The notes below the pieces were generated by a model. The model saw only the letters and a program-made list of their open reading frames with translations. It did not search any database and was not told where the DNA came from. Positions 1 through 9,071 of a DNA stretch of 12,588 bases are shown piece after piece (the first letter of the stretch is position 1; each line of letters begins with the position of its first letter). The position numbers were made by a program, and so were the translations under genes. Source of the stretch: Phycisphaerae bacterium (GTDB taxonomy: Bacteria > Planctomycetota > Phycisphaerae > UBA1845 > UTPLA1); contig JAJDEC010000010.1 of the NCBI GenBank assembly GCA_029259995.1, forward strand, positions 1 through 12,588, in the 5' to 3' direction.

Positions 1-2
1 AT

Positions 3-200
3 CCGGACAGGATCCTGCGAATGTTCCACACGGAGGCGTACGCCGGGCCAAGGCTGGCCCTGCAAACGCTGAGTGAGGAGCGTATCCGCGGGTTGATCAA
101 CGACGAGATGGCGATTCGCGGCCATCGAAACACGGCGAAAGATTGTCTTACCAGAACATCAACGGGCATTGCGTTGCCCGTTTTGGATGCGGGTCGTTGA
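3..200 (+). CDS. 3' end of an upstream gene (possibly the molybdopterin catalytic subunit partner of NarH/NxrB)
   Basis: An open frame enters from the left edge (frame 3) and ends at a TGA at 198-200, giving about 65 C-terminal residues. It includes a plausible helical stretch reading LALQTLSEERIRGLINDEM followed by AIRGHRNTAKD. The other two forward frames stop before base 80. It ends 24 bases before the narH start on the same strand, so it is probably in the same operon. In NarGH and NxrAB clusters the molybdenum alpha subunit directly precedes the beta subunit, so an NxrA/NarG-like protein is the natural guess. I do not recognise the tail itself and no catalytic motif is present, so this assignment rests on context only. 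A terminator-like hairpin lies inside the last codons (161-184), which leaves some doubt whether the last 13-14 residues are genuinely coding. Confidence 0.5.
   Translation, partial: PDRILRMFHTEAYAGPRLALQTLSEERIRGLINDEMAIRGHRNTAKDCLTRTSTGIALPVLDAGR
161..184 (+). terminator. Hairpin with short T run just upstream of narH (attenuator-like)
   Basis: AACGGGCA at 161-168 and TGCCCGTT at 175-182 form a perfect 8-bp stem around a 6-base loop, and the T run 181-184 closes it. This has the shape of a weak rho-independent terminator or an mRNA-processing hairpin. It overlaps the last codons of the upstream frame and precedes the narH ribosome binding site by about 30 bases. The T run is only four bases long, so strong termination is unlikely. 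It could instead set the ratio of the upstream gene to narH or stabilise the downstream message. Confidence 0.4.
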
Positions 201-212
201 ACGCCGCTTTCC

Positions 213-219
213 AGGAGAA
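213..219 (+). promoter_or_regulatory. Ribosome binding site of narH
   Basis: AGGAGAA ends five bases before the ATG at 225. It fixes the narH start, giving a protein that begins MPSVHNWQLG, the expected N-terminus for this family. Confidence 0.75.
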
Positions 220-224
220 TCATC

Positions 225-1502
<1,278 letters not shown>

Positions 1503-1520
1503 CGAGAAGGGACAAGGCCC

Positions 1521-2336
1521 ATGGTCATGCAAAACACGACGATCGAAGATCGAGAAAACGCGATCGCCCGAAGTGCCGCCTACGGACTGATCGCACACGG
1601 GTTTCGCTATCCCGATGTTGCCTGGTTTTGCGCACTTTCGGATGCATCGCGCTGGCGGGACTGGCCTGAGTCGTTCAAGGAGATCGATGATGGCGTGCAC
1701 CGGGCATTGATCGCTATCCGTCTGCTGATCGCCGAATGGAATGCCGAATCCGCGGCGGCGCAGCTTCAGTCGAGCTTCTCGTCTTCATTCGGGCATTCCG
1801 TTCGCGGTGCCTGCCCTCCTTACGAACTTGAATACGGACTCGGAGAGATAGTCCAGAGAGCATCCGATCTGGCGGATGTCAGTGGATTCTATTCCGCATT
1901 CGGGATGGAACTCGGCGGCGCCGTCAATGAACGACCGGACCATGTCAGTGTCGAAGCGGAATTCATGTCGGTACTCTGTACCAAAGAGGCATTTGGCGTT
2001 GAAAGCAGTGATTCAGAATTGTGCGAAGCGGTCCGCAGTGCGCAACGCGAGTTTCTGGATGCGCATCTTGGGCAGTGGACGCCCGCATTCTTGCGGCGCG
2101 TGCAAGACGCGCAACCTAACGGATTCTACGCGCGTCTGGCTGATCTTTCCGTCGCATTCATTCAGAAGGAGTGCGAGCGCTTCGACGTAGCGTTGGGTTC
2201 GCCTTATCTCGAGCTACGCCCGGCCGACCCGACCGCCGAAACGACACAGTCCTGCGGCGTCCCGACTGAATGCGGGCAGCCGCAAGGCGGGCAATTCACT
2301 CAATTGAACGTGGCCATTCGCAAAGATGGACAATAG
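1521..2336 (+). CDS. TorD/DmsD/NarJ-family molybdoenzyme assembly chaperone
   Basis: A cytoplasmic chaperone that binds the apo molybdenum subunit, helps insert the molybdenum cofactor and delays export until folding is complete. The 271-residue helical protein shows typical TorD-family signatures: PPYELEYG near residues 99-106, SGFYSAFG at 121-128, ERPDHVSVEAEFM at 137-149 followed by a KEAF segment, and a second-half motif FLDAHLGQWTPAFL at 178-191. It starts 18 bases after narH with a purine-rich site (AAGGGA, about 1506-1511), and a second in-frame ATG at 1527 is an alternative start. Position directly behind the beta subunit matches the narJ slot of nitrate reductase operons and the chaperone gene of some nxr clusters. 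The C-terminal tail after about residue 235 is Gln/Thr-rich, carries two cysteines and looks less conserved. The family call is firm; the client is inferred. Confidence 0.88.
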   Translation: MVMQNTTIEDRENAIARSAAYGLIAHGFRYPDVAWFCALSDASRWRDWPESFKEIDDGVHRALIAIRLLIAEWNAESAAAQLQSSFSSSFGHSVRGACPPYELEYGLGEIVQRASDLADVSGFYSAFGMELGGAVNERPDHVSVEAEFMSVLCTKEAFGVESSDSELCEAVRSAQREFLDAHLGQWTPAFLRRVQDAQPNGFYARLADLSVAFIQKECERFDVALGSPYLELRPADPTAETTQSCGVPTECGQPQGGQFTQLNVAIRKDGQ

Positions 2337-2342
2337 CAACCG

Positions 2343-3302
2343 ATGATCAGAATACAGTATCATCCGCAGCTGATCGAAGGATCCGTAAGTATCGCGGTTC
2401 GTCATGATGACAATCTGCAGAACGCGCTGCATCAGGTGATCGATCCGATTTACGAACTTCAGGACACTGCCGAACGAGAAAGACAGTTTCGAAAGGCGTA
2501 TGTCGATTGGTTCATGCGGCTGAAGTTGGATCGCTTCATCGATGAGACGCTTTCCAATTTCCCAAACGTCGTAGAATGCGTTGACGAGGGCTTCGTTCGT
2601 TCGGCATCCCGCAGCAAATCACAACGCGCTGATTTGTTCGTGAAAGGCGAAGCTGATCAACCCCGACGATCGCTCGTCATCCAGCTCTGTCCCGAGTCGC
2701 TGATCGATCCGTCCACGATTCGAGATATGCTTCTCCGCGAATTGCAACATGTTGAGGACATGCTCGATGCGTCGTTCGCCTATCAGCCCGATCCGATGGA
2801 CGGACTACCGTCGCAACAGCAGGTCGCCCGGGATCGGTACTGCGTCTTGTGGGATATTCGCATCGAATCGATCCTTGTTCGCAAGGGTTTGATCGAGCGA
2901 TGCGCCAAGGAACAACTGATCCCAAAATTTCTCAAGGCGTTCACGGCAGGCGGAATATCGCCTGCCCCCGATTGCTTTGATCGCCTTTGGAGGGCAGACC
3001 TCGCCACTCACGCCGAGATTCTGCATCGAGCAACGCGGCGTCTTGACGGGCCGTGCGAATCCGAATCCGACGATGCGGTGCGACAGACCGTCGCGCCCGG
3101 ATCGTCCTGCCCGATGTGCGGATTTCCCACGTTTGACTGGTTTGAGATCAACGATGCCCGGGTCCAGCAACTCGGCAAGAGAATTCGGGAGTCGATCGTC
3201 GCCTGGACGCCGGACGATGGCGTGTGTCGGCAATGTGCCGAGACTCTGCTCTCAGGTACGGCAGACTCACGCATGGCCTGTGATCCGAAAATCATCGCGT
3301 AG
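2343..3302 (+). CDS. Unrecognised protein with C-terminal zinc-ribbon-like CxxC pair, in the nitrate/nitrite oxidoreductase operon
   Basis: I do not recognise this 319-residue protein. No signal peptide or membrane segment is evident, so it is probably cytoplasmic. The first 230 residues look mostly helical. A segment at 131-150 reads LRELQHVEDMLDASFAYQPD, where RELQH looks like a HExxH zinc motif that has lost its first histidine. Near the C-terminus, C256-x2-C259 (SCPMCGFPTF) and C295-x2-C298 (VCRQCAE) can form one zinc ribbon or rubredoxin-like knuckle. The gene begins six bases after the chaperone stop with no clear Shine-Dalgarno sequence, suggesting translational coupling. Lying between a TorD chaperone and an Fe-S membrane protein, it may be an assembly factor for the molybdoenzyme. 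FdhE, a CxxC protein that matures formate dehydrogenase, is a loose analogy only; I see no convincing FdhE homology. Confidence 0.82.
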   Translation: MIRIQYHPQLIEGSVSIAVRHDDNLQNALHQVIDPIYELQDTAERERQFRKAYVDWFMRLKLDRFIDETLSNFPNVVECVDEGFVRSASRSKSQRADLFVKGEADQPRRSLVIQLCPESLIDPSTIRDMLLRELQHVEDMLDASFAYQPDPMDGLPSQQQVARDRYCVLWDIRIESILVRKGLIERCAKEQLIPKFLKAFTAGGISPAPDCFDRLWRADLATHAEILHRATRRLDGPCESESDDAVRQTVAPGSSCPMCGFPTFDWFEINDARVQQLGKRIRESIVAWTPDDGVCRQCAETLLSGTADSRMACDPKIIA

Positions 3303-3330
3303 TCACAGCGGCGATTGACTCGGACTGGTT

Positions 3331-5262
3331 TTGGAAATCGAATTGCCCCGAATACCATTACGCCAACTTCAGAGAAAGCGCCGATTGTCGCGAGCACGTG
3401 GTGGACGACGCAACAAGTATGCGCGATGGCGCGTTTTCTCGCTCGCGCTCGTTCATCTTCTGATGATTGTTCACATCCTGCACTGGAAGCTCGCCGGAAG
3501 GACCCTTGCGCCTCTCGAGTTCAATGAGGTCATGCACGCCCTTGAACTTGGCATCGTCACGGCCGGTTTTCTCTTCATGGCCGCCGCGATCCTGGCGACC
3601 GCCATCTTCGGCCGATTCTTCTGCTCCTGGGGATGCCACATTCTTGCCCTGCAGGATCTTTGCGCGTGGCTGCTTGGAAAGCTGCGCATCAGGCCGCGTC
3701 CCATACGCAGCCGATTGCTCCTGTGGGTGCCCATGATCGCTGCCGGATACATGTTCCTCTGGCCTCAAGTGAGCCGAATCGCGATCGGCGCCGAAAGGGC
3801 CTCCATGCGTGTCGCGACCGATGCCGATGGCTGGGCGTCGTTCGTGACAGAAAACTTCTGGCGCAACCTGCCCGGCCCCGGCATCGCATTGACGACATTC
3901 TTCATCTGCGGATTCCTGATTGTTTACGTCCTCGGCACAAGGTCGTTCTGTTCATACGGCTGTCCCTACGGAGCCGTCTTTGGTCTCGCAGATCGATTCG
4001 CACCCGGGCGAATCCGCGTGGGGCCCGACTGTACGCAATGCGCGAAATGTACGGCGGTCTGCACATCGCACGTGCGCGTGCACGAAGAAGTCGCTCGATA
4101 CGGAATGGTTGTGAACCCCGCGTGTATGAAGGATCTCGATTGTGTGAGTGTTTGCCCGCAGGACACATTGCGATTTGGTTTCGGCCGGCCTTCGTTGTTG
4201 CGACGCATTGTCGGTATCAAGGAAGTCCAGCAGCGATTCGACTTCTCGTGGCCCGAAGAATGTGCTGCCGTATGCGTCTTTGTCGTCGTTCTGGTCACCT
4301 ATCGCGGACTGTACGACCTGCTGCCGTTTTTACTATCGCTCGCGATTGCCGCCATTCTCTCATACGCTGCCATCGTCGGAATCCGACTTCTCACGCGGCC
4401 GGATGTCAGGTTCCACAGTTGGTCGCTGCGGAAATCGGGCCGGCTGACTGGTGGAGGGGCCGCACTTCTGGCAATTCTGACTCTTGTGACCGGCCTCACG
4501 GCGCATTCCGCCATCATCCGCTACTCGGCATTCTGCGGCGAGCGCCACTATCACAGCGCGTTCGGCGGCGGGCCGCTCGACGAGAACACGGCCGACGCTG
4601 CGATCACGCATCTGTCTCGGGCCCAATCGTGGGGCATGCTGGAATCAGAACGCATCGAGCGAATGCTCGGCGATCTGTTCACGGCTCGCCAACGTTGGAC
4701 GGAAGCGGAGGATTCGCGTCGAAGATCTCTCGATGGCGCTCCGTACGATGCGGTCCTGTTGTCGAAACTCGGCCTGATTCTCAGCCACCAGGGTCGACAC
4801 AAAGACGCAGAATCGGCGTACCTGAGTGCGATTCGATCGGATCCGACTTCTGCCGAGCCATATTACGGATTGGGCGTTGCGAAATACCGGCGGGGCGAGT
4901 TGCGAGATGCTGTCGAACACCTCGAAGAGGCGTTGCGACGCAAGAAGGACTACGCCGACGCCCATTATCAATTGGGAACGATATTCGTCGAAACGCAGGC
5001 CATCGAGAAGGGGATTCAACATCTCAGCGAGTGTGTTCGACTCCGGCCCGGATTCGGGGACGCCCGCTACAACCTGGCTGTCGCGCTCGCGTCAGCGGGG
5101 CGGTTGTCAGAAGCTGCCACGGAGATTGACCGCGCGATTGCAATCCAACCGGATGACGTGCAGACGCAGCGCTTTCGAGCATTTCTGGAATCGATGATAC
5201 CGATCGAACAATGGCCTGCGAACGAAGCTCGCATTCGCCCCGCTCTGCAAGAAGAGGAATAA
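3331..5262 (+). CDS. Membrane polyferredoxin (NapH/NosR/CcoG-like 4Fe-4S protein) fused to C-terminal TPR repeats
   Basis: The 643-residue product has two parts. Residues 1-395 form a membrane iron-sulfur module with hydrophobic segments near 36-54, 74-94, 129-146, 185-202, 311-324, 329-353 and 375-395. It has paired CxxxC motifs (FCSWGC at 97-102 and FCSYGCP at 206-212) as in NapH and NosR, then two ferredoxin motifs: C234, C237, C240, C244, and C265, C271, C275-P. In the second motif Asp268 stands where a cysteine is usual. Residues about 430-615 carry at least four TPR-like repeats (for example EPYYGLGVAKYRRGELRDAV and ADAHYQLGTIFVE), likely a protein-docking surface. NapH-type proteins pass electrons between quinol and periplasmic redox partners, so this may serve the NarH/NxrB enzyme, since no NarI-like cytochrome b is present. 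The start is a TTG 28 bases after the previous stop with a weak ribosome site; an in-frame TGA at 3316-3318 limits any upstream extension. Confidence 0.85.
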   Translation: MEIELPRIPLRQLQRKRRLSRARGGRRNKYARWRVFSLALVHLLMIVHILHWKLAGRTLAPLEFNEVMHALELGIVTAGFLFMAAAILATAIFGRFFCSWGCHILALQDLCAWLLGKLRIRPRPIRSRLLLWVPMIAAGYMFLWPQVSRIAIGAERASMRVATDADGWASFVTENFWRNLPGPGIALTTFFICGFLIVYVLGTRSFCSYGCPYGAVFGLADRFAPGRIRVGPDCTQCAKCTAVCTSHVRVHEEVARYGMVVNPACMKDLDCVSVCPQDTLRFGFGRPSLLRRIVGIKEVQQRFDFSWPEECAAVCVFVVVLVTYRGLYDLLPFLLSLAIAAILSYAAIVGIRLLTRPDVRFHSWSLRKSGRLTGGGAALLAILTLVTGLTAHSAIIRYSAFCGERHYHSAFGGGPLDENTADAAITHLSRAQSWGMLESERIERMLGDLFTARQRWTEAEDSRRRSLDGAPYDAVLLSKLGLILSHQGRHKDAESAYLSAIRSDPTSAEPYYGLGVAKYRRGELRDAVEHLEEALRRKKDYADAHYQLGTIFVETQAIEKGIQHLSECVRLRPGFGDARYNLAVALASAGRLSEAATEIDRAIAIQPDDVQTQRFRAFLESMIPIEQWPANEARIRPALQEEE

Positions 5263-5265
5263 TCC

Positions 5266-5274
5266 GAAAGGAAG
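5266..5274 (+). promoter_or_regulatory. Ribosome binding site selecting the TTG start of moaA
   Basis: GAAAGGAAG lies just after the polyferredoxin stop and five bases before the in-frame TTG at 5280. It favours that TTG over the ATG at 5211, which lies inside the preceding gene and has no clear site of its own. Confidence 0.6.
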
Positions 5275-5279
5275 ATGGC

Positions 5280-6293
5280 TTGAATCCAACATTGTCCTTG
5301 CCAGTCAACGAGCGCGAACGCGGGTCTTTGACAGATACCTTCGGTCGCAGGATTGATCACATCCGAATATCAGTGACGAGTGCATGCGATCTGAGATGCG
5401 TCTACTGTCGCCCAAGTGCCAAGGCCGGTCACGAGGAAAACAGCGACAATCTTTCGGACACACAGCGCGTCGAGTTTATTCGATACTTGTACGATCGCCA
5501 CGGCCTTTCGCAGGTACGCCTGACGGGTGGGGAACCGTTATTGTATCCACAGCTGTCGACACTGATCGCGAAGATCAGGCGCGCCTGTCCCGATCTGACA
5601 TTGGCAGTGACCACAAACGGCAGGCTCCTTTCTCGGTTCGCGCGGGACCTTCGGCGTGCAGGTCTCGATCGGCTCAACGTCTCGTTGGATTCACTGGACG
5701 GAGACTGTTATCGAAGGATGACCGGCGGAAGCCTCAAGACGGTCATCGCCGGACTCGATGCCGCAGATGATGCCGGATTTCCGCCTCCGAAGATCAACAC
5801 AGTTGTCCTCCGGGATCTCAACGACGCGGAAGTGACGCGTATGGCGGAATGGGCCATTGCCCGCGGTTCAGAAATCCGGTTTCTTGAGGCGATGCCGATC
5901 GGTGCGGCAGCTGAGTTCAACAAAGCGCATTTCGTCGCCGCAGCAGAATTACGCCGACGCCTTGCCGCCGAGTTCGTATTGTCGGCGCTTGCCACACCCC
6001 CGGGGGCGACAGCGACCCGATTCAGGGCGATCTCAGGTGCTTTAGACGGAATCATCGGAACCATTGCGCCGGTCAGCGAGCCCTTCTGTTCGTCGTGTCG
6101 TCGCATCCGGCTGACCGCAGATGGGCACCTGTTTCCTTGCCTGCTCGACGCATTCAGCGTCGACATGCGTCCCGCATGGCAACGTGGATGTCTGGACTCA
6201 GTGGAAGTCGCCGAACGGATTGACAGCGCAGTCAGGTCGAAGCAGAAGCACGGTTCGGTCCAGCCTGTGCAGATGATTCAGTTGGGCGGCTAA
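5280..6293 (+). CDS. moaA: GTP 3',8-cyclase MoaA (molybdenum cofactor biosynthesis)
   Basis: A radical-SAM enzyme that converts GTP to 3',8-cyclo-7,8-dihydro-GTP, the first step of molybdopterin synthesis. With the TTG start it has 337 residues, normal for MoaA. The N-terminal cluster motif C36-x3-C40-x2-C43 (CDLRCVYC) binds the SAM-associated [4Fe-4S]. LTGGEPLL follows at 81-88. The C-terminal C270-x2-C273-x13-C287 binds the substrate-side [4Fe-4S]. The chain ends in the Gly-Gly typical of the family. An ATG at 5211 would add 23 residues but would overlap the previous gene by 52 bases; the AGGA-type site before TTG 5280 argues for the shorter form. Its place behind a molybdoenzyme operon suggests local cofactor supply. 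MoaC, which acts next, is not in the window. Confidence 0.95.
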   Translation: MNPTLSLPVNERERGSLTDTFGRRIDHIRISVTSACDLRCVYCRPSAKAGHEENSDNLSDTQRVEFIRYLYDRHGLSQVRLTGGEPLLYPQLSTLIAKIRRACPDLTLAVTTNGRLLSRFARDLRRAGLDRLNVSLDSLDGDCYRRMTGGSLKTVIAGLDAADDAGFPPPKINTVVLRDLNDAEVTRMAEWAIARGSEIRFLEAMPIGAAAEFNKAHFVAAAELRRRLAAEFVLSALATPPGATATRFRAISGALDGIIGTIAPVSEPFCSSCRRIRLTADGHLFPCLLDAFSVDMRPAWQRGCLDSVEVAERIDSAVRSKQKHGSVQPVQMIQLGG

Positions 6294-6319
6294 CGGGGCG
6301 ACTTTTTCGGGATTAGTCA

Positions 6320-7426
6320 ATGACGATCGAAGCGACGACGGTGGGTGCAACGTTCGAAGGGCTCAGGCAAAGGCTTGGCGATCTGGTGCCGGACTTCGAA
6401 CTCCTGTGCAAGGCCGAATTGGTCTATCAGATCAACCAACTCAAGAAGCGGCGAAATGCCGTCATTCTCGGGCACAATTACATGGAGGCGGCGCTGTATC
6501 ATGGCGTTGCGGACCATGTCGGCGATTCACTCGAACTCAGTCGAATCGCCGCATCGTCCTCAGCAGATCTGATCATTTTCTGCGGCGTTCGATTCATGGC
6601 GGAAACCGCCAAGATATTGTCGCCCCGGAAGACGGTGCTCATTCCATCCCTGGAAGCAGGATGTTCTCTCGCATCGAGCATATCGGCCGCCGATGTCCGT
6701 GAATTGCGACGCGCGTATCCAGGCGTGCCGGTTATCAGCTATGTCAACACCTACGCGGATGTCAAAGCCGAAAGCGACGCGTGCTGCACATCGAGCAACG
6801 CAGCCCGTGTCGTGGAGTCGTTCGATTCGCAGACGATCATCTTTCTGCCCGACGAATTTCTGGCGGGCAATGTCGCACGCGAGACAGGCCGCCATATCGT
6901 GTTTCCCGTACGAGAGGCCGCCGACTCGAGGGCGGCGGACGCAGACATTGACCGGGTCATCATCGGCTGGCGCGGGCGATGTGAAGTGCATGAGCGTTTT
7001 ACTGTCGACGACATCAGACGCGTTCGCGCGGATTTTCCGGATGTGACGGTCATCGCCCATCCGGAATGTTCTCCTGACGTCGTCGAGGCATCCGATTTTT
7101 CGGGGAGCACGTCCAGTATGATTCGCCATGTTCGCGCATCGACTTCTCATCGGTTTCTGCTTCTGACAGAGTGCAGCATGGGCGACAACATTTGTGCCGA
7201 AAATCCGGACAAGGAATTGCTTCGGCTTTGCAGCGTGCGATGCCCGCATATGCAGACGATCACGTTGCAGGACACGTTGGCTTCTCTCGAACGCAATGTT
7301 TACGCGATAGAGGTTCCGTCGGAAGTTGCCGTGAAGGCGAGAAAGGCGCTCGATTATATGTTGCGCGTCGGGGCGCCCGTATCACCGAGTCATGCTGTCG
7401 GAGTTTCGACACCGTCCGCCGATTGA
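6320..7426 (+). CDS. nadA: Quinolinate synthase NadA
   Basis: This [4Fe-4S] enzyme condenses iminoaspartate (made by NadB) with dihydroxyacetone phosphate to give quinolinate in de novo NAD synthesis. The 368-residue protein has the family's landmarks: ILGHNYM at 49-55, CGVRFMAETAKIL at 88-100, AGCSLA with C115, YVNTYADVKAESD at 141-153, WRGRCEVHERF with C221, HPECSPDVV at 247-255 and CPHMQTIT with C308. C115, C221 and C308 match the three cluster ligands known for NadA. The gene starts 26 bases after moaA with a modest GGGA site, so it is probably the last gene of the plus-strand operon. Its 3' end overlaps the convergent nadB by 37 bases. The cluster is oxygen- and NO-sensitive, which makes the neighbouring Ric protein relevant. 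Confidence 0.96.
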   Translation: MTIEATTVGATFEGLRQRLGDLVPDFELLCKAELVYQINQLKKRRNAVILGHNYMEAALYHGVADHVGDSLELSRIAASSSADLIIFCGVRFMAETAKILSPRKTVLIPSLEAGCSLASSISAADVRELRRAYPGVPVISYVNTYADVKAESDACCTSSNAARVVESFDSQTIIFLPDEFLAGNVARETGRHIVFPVREAADSRAADADIDRVIIGWRGRCEVHERFTVDDIRRVRADFPDVTVIAHPECSPDVVEASDFSGSTSSMIRHVRASTSHRFLLLTECSMGDNICAENPDKELLRLCSVRCPHMQTITLQDTLASLERNVYAIEVPSEVAVKARKALDYMLRVGAPVSPSHAVGVSTPSAD

Positions 7427-9036
7427 ATCAGGCGAACGCATTCCGGAACGCCGTCAGCGGTCATGGCGAATTCGATTCGCCTGCGCCAATGGACGTCGTC
7501 CGTATTTGGATTGTCACGACGGAAATGCACGCCTCGAGACTCTTGTCGGTGAATTGCGGCGGCGATCGTCATCCGGGCGACGACCAGGATGTTTGCCAGT
7601 TCCGTGCCGGGGCGATCAGGCGGGAGCCGGTTGCCGATTCCGTTGCAGATGGCGGTCACCTCGCGATCTGCATGATTGAGTCCGCTGGAATCCCGTATCA
7701 GACCGCAATGTTGCCACATGAGCTGTCGAACGCGCAGCGAGAGCGAGTCGATGTCGACCGCTCCTGCGCTTTGCAATGCAGCCGGAGTCTGAATGCGTTT
7801 CGGAAAGGGAGACGCGGATCCGGCGACGGCCTCGCGACCGGCAACCTCGCCCGCCAGTTCCGACAGCACGAGCGCTTCAAGCAACGAATTGCTTGCCAGT
7901 CGATTGGCGCCATGCATGCCGGACGACGCAGATTCGCCGCAGGCGTAGAGTCCATCCAGCGTGGATCGCCCGTCCAGGGCTACTTTGATTCCTCCAATCG
8001 CATAGTGCGCTGCCGGTCGGACGGGGATCAACTCGCGTTCCGGCTGGACTTTGAGATCTTGACATAGCTTATGAATTCCTGGAAACCGACGGACAAGCAG
8101 CCCGTCTGGAAAGTGACGGATGTCGAGATAGACGGATGTGTCGCCTGAACGACTCAATTCGTGAACGATCGCCCGGCTGACGATGTCGCGCGGTGCAAGA
8201 TCGCCCATCGCGTGGTATTCGGCCATGAAGGCTCTCCCGTGTCCGTCCACGAGTCGTCCGCCCTCACCGCGCACGGCTTCCGTAATGAGTGGGAGCTGGT
8301 CGGCCTGATTGTTGAACGCAGTCGGATGAAACTGGAAGAACTCCATGTCTTTCAGGATTGCACCCGCGCGAATTGCAATCGCCATTCCATCGCCAGTTGC
8401 ACCCGATGGATTCGTCGTATGCGCAAACAGGCGACCGGCGCCGCCGGTTGCGATCACGGTTCTTCTGGCACGCAGCTGAATCGGCTCATTCGATTCGGAT
8501 TGGCCGATAGCGCCGATGCATCGACCATCGTGAACCAGGAGATTCGTAACGAAAACGTGCTCGCAGACTTCAATCGAATCTGTTGCGATGACACGTTGCG
8601 TCAGGGCCTGGCTCAGGGCCTTTCCCGTTGCATCGCCTCCGGCGTGCAGAATCCTCCGTTGTGAGTGACCGCCCTCGCGTCCACGCGACAGCGCTCTATG
8701 GTCCCGATCGAAGTCGACGCCCCAGGACAGGAGCTCGTCCAAGGTGTTCGACGCGCGTTGAATGACAAATTCAACGACATGGCGATCGCAGAGACCGCAT
8801 CCGACGCGAATTGTGTCTTCGACATGATTCGCGACGTCGTCGGCGATCGAGCCTGGAATCGCAATGCCGCCCTGTGCGTACCATGTGTTGGAGTCTTTCA
8901 ACGAGTCTTTGCAGGCAAGAAGAACCTTGCCGAATCGCGAGGCGGCCAATGCGCAACGAAGCCCCGCGACGCCGCTACCAATGACCAGAATATCTGAGTG
9001 CTTGATGGCCGAGTGCGAGATGTCGTTCGTTGACAT
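7390..9036 (-). CDS. nadB: L-aspartate oxidase NadB
   Basis: This FAD enzyme oxidises L-aspartate to iminoaspartate, feeding NadA. From the ATG at 9036 the product is 548 residues, close to the usual length of about 540. The N-terminal dinucleotide fold is VIGSGVAGLRCA at 18-29, followed by SNTWYAQGGIA at 49-59, the substrate region EGGHSQRRILHAGG at 121-134, FFQFHPTA at 233-240, APRDIVSRAI with R283, HYAIGGI with H344, and the FAD-binding stretch ACGESASSGMHGANRLASN at 365-383. The C-terminal motif ESRGVHFRRD is also present. An upstream ATG at 9204 would add 56 residues ahead of the normal fold and is unlikely; AGGA sits seven bases before the chosen start. Fumarate reductase and SdhA are homologous, but the ESRG and HYAIGGI context and the adjacent nadA favour NadB. 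Confidence 0.96.
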   Translation of the reverse strand: MSTNDISHSAIKHSDILVIGSGVAGLRCALAASRFGKVLLACKDSLKDSNTWYAQGGIAIPGSIADDVANHVEDTIRVGCGLCDRHVVEFVIQRASNTLDELLSWGVDFDRDHRALSRGREGGHSQRRILHAGGDATGKALSQALTQRVIATDSIEVCEHVFVTNLLVHDGRCIGAIGQSESNEPIQLRARRTVIATGGAGRLFAHTTNPSGATGDGMAIAIRAGAILKDMEFFQFHPTAFNNQADQLPLITEAVRGEGGRLVDGHGRAFMAEYHAMGDLAPRDIVSRAIVHELSRSGDTSVYLDIRHFPDGLLVRRFPGIHKLCQDLKVQPERELIPVRPAAHYAIGGIKVALDGRSTLDGLYACGESASSGMHGANRLASNSLLEALVLSELAGEVAGREAVAGSASPFPKRIQTPAALQSAGAVDIDSLSLRVRQLMWQHCGLIRDSSGLNHADREVTAICNGIGNRLPPDRPGTELANILVVARMTIAAAIHRQESRGVHFRRDNPNTDDVHWRRRIEFAMTADGVPECVRLIQSADGVETPTA

Positions 9037-9042
9037 TCTGCA

Positions 9043-9048
9043 TTCCTG
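9043..9048 (-). promoter_or_regulatory. Ribosome binding site of nadB
   Basis: On the minus strand CAGGAA lies six bases before the ATG at 9036 (seven from its AGGA core). It supports the 548-residue form over the longer open frame starting at 9204. Confidence 0.65.
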
Positions 9049-9071
9049 TTCGTAGCGGCACTGGCATTCTG

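Noticed and set aside
2739..2750. HExxH-type metallopeptidase motif in the unknown protein
   Set aside because: The residues read RELQH; without the first histidine a peptidase function cannot be claimed.
3633..5129. 498-codon open frame on the plus strand
   Set aside because: It is an Arg/His/Cys-rich shadow in another frame of the polyferredoxin-TPR gene, without recognisable motifs.
7171..8067. 298-codon open frame on the plus strand
   Set aside because: It overlaps the end of nadA in another frame and then runs antisense to nadB; no coherent domain is present.
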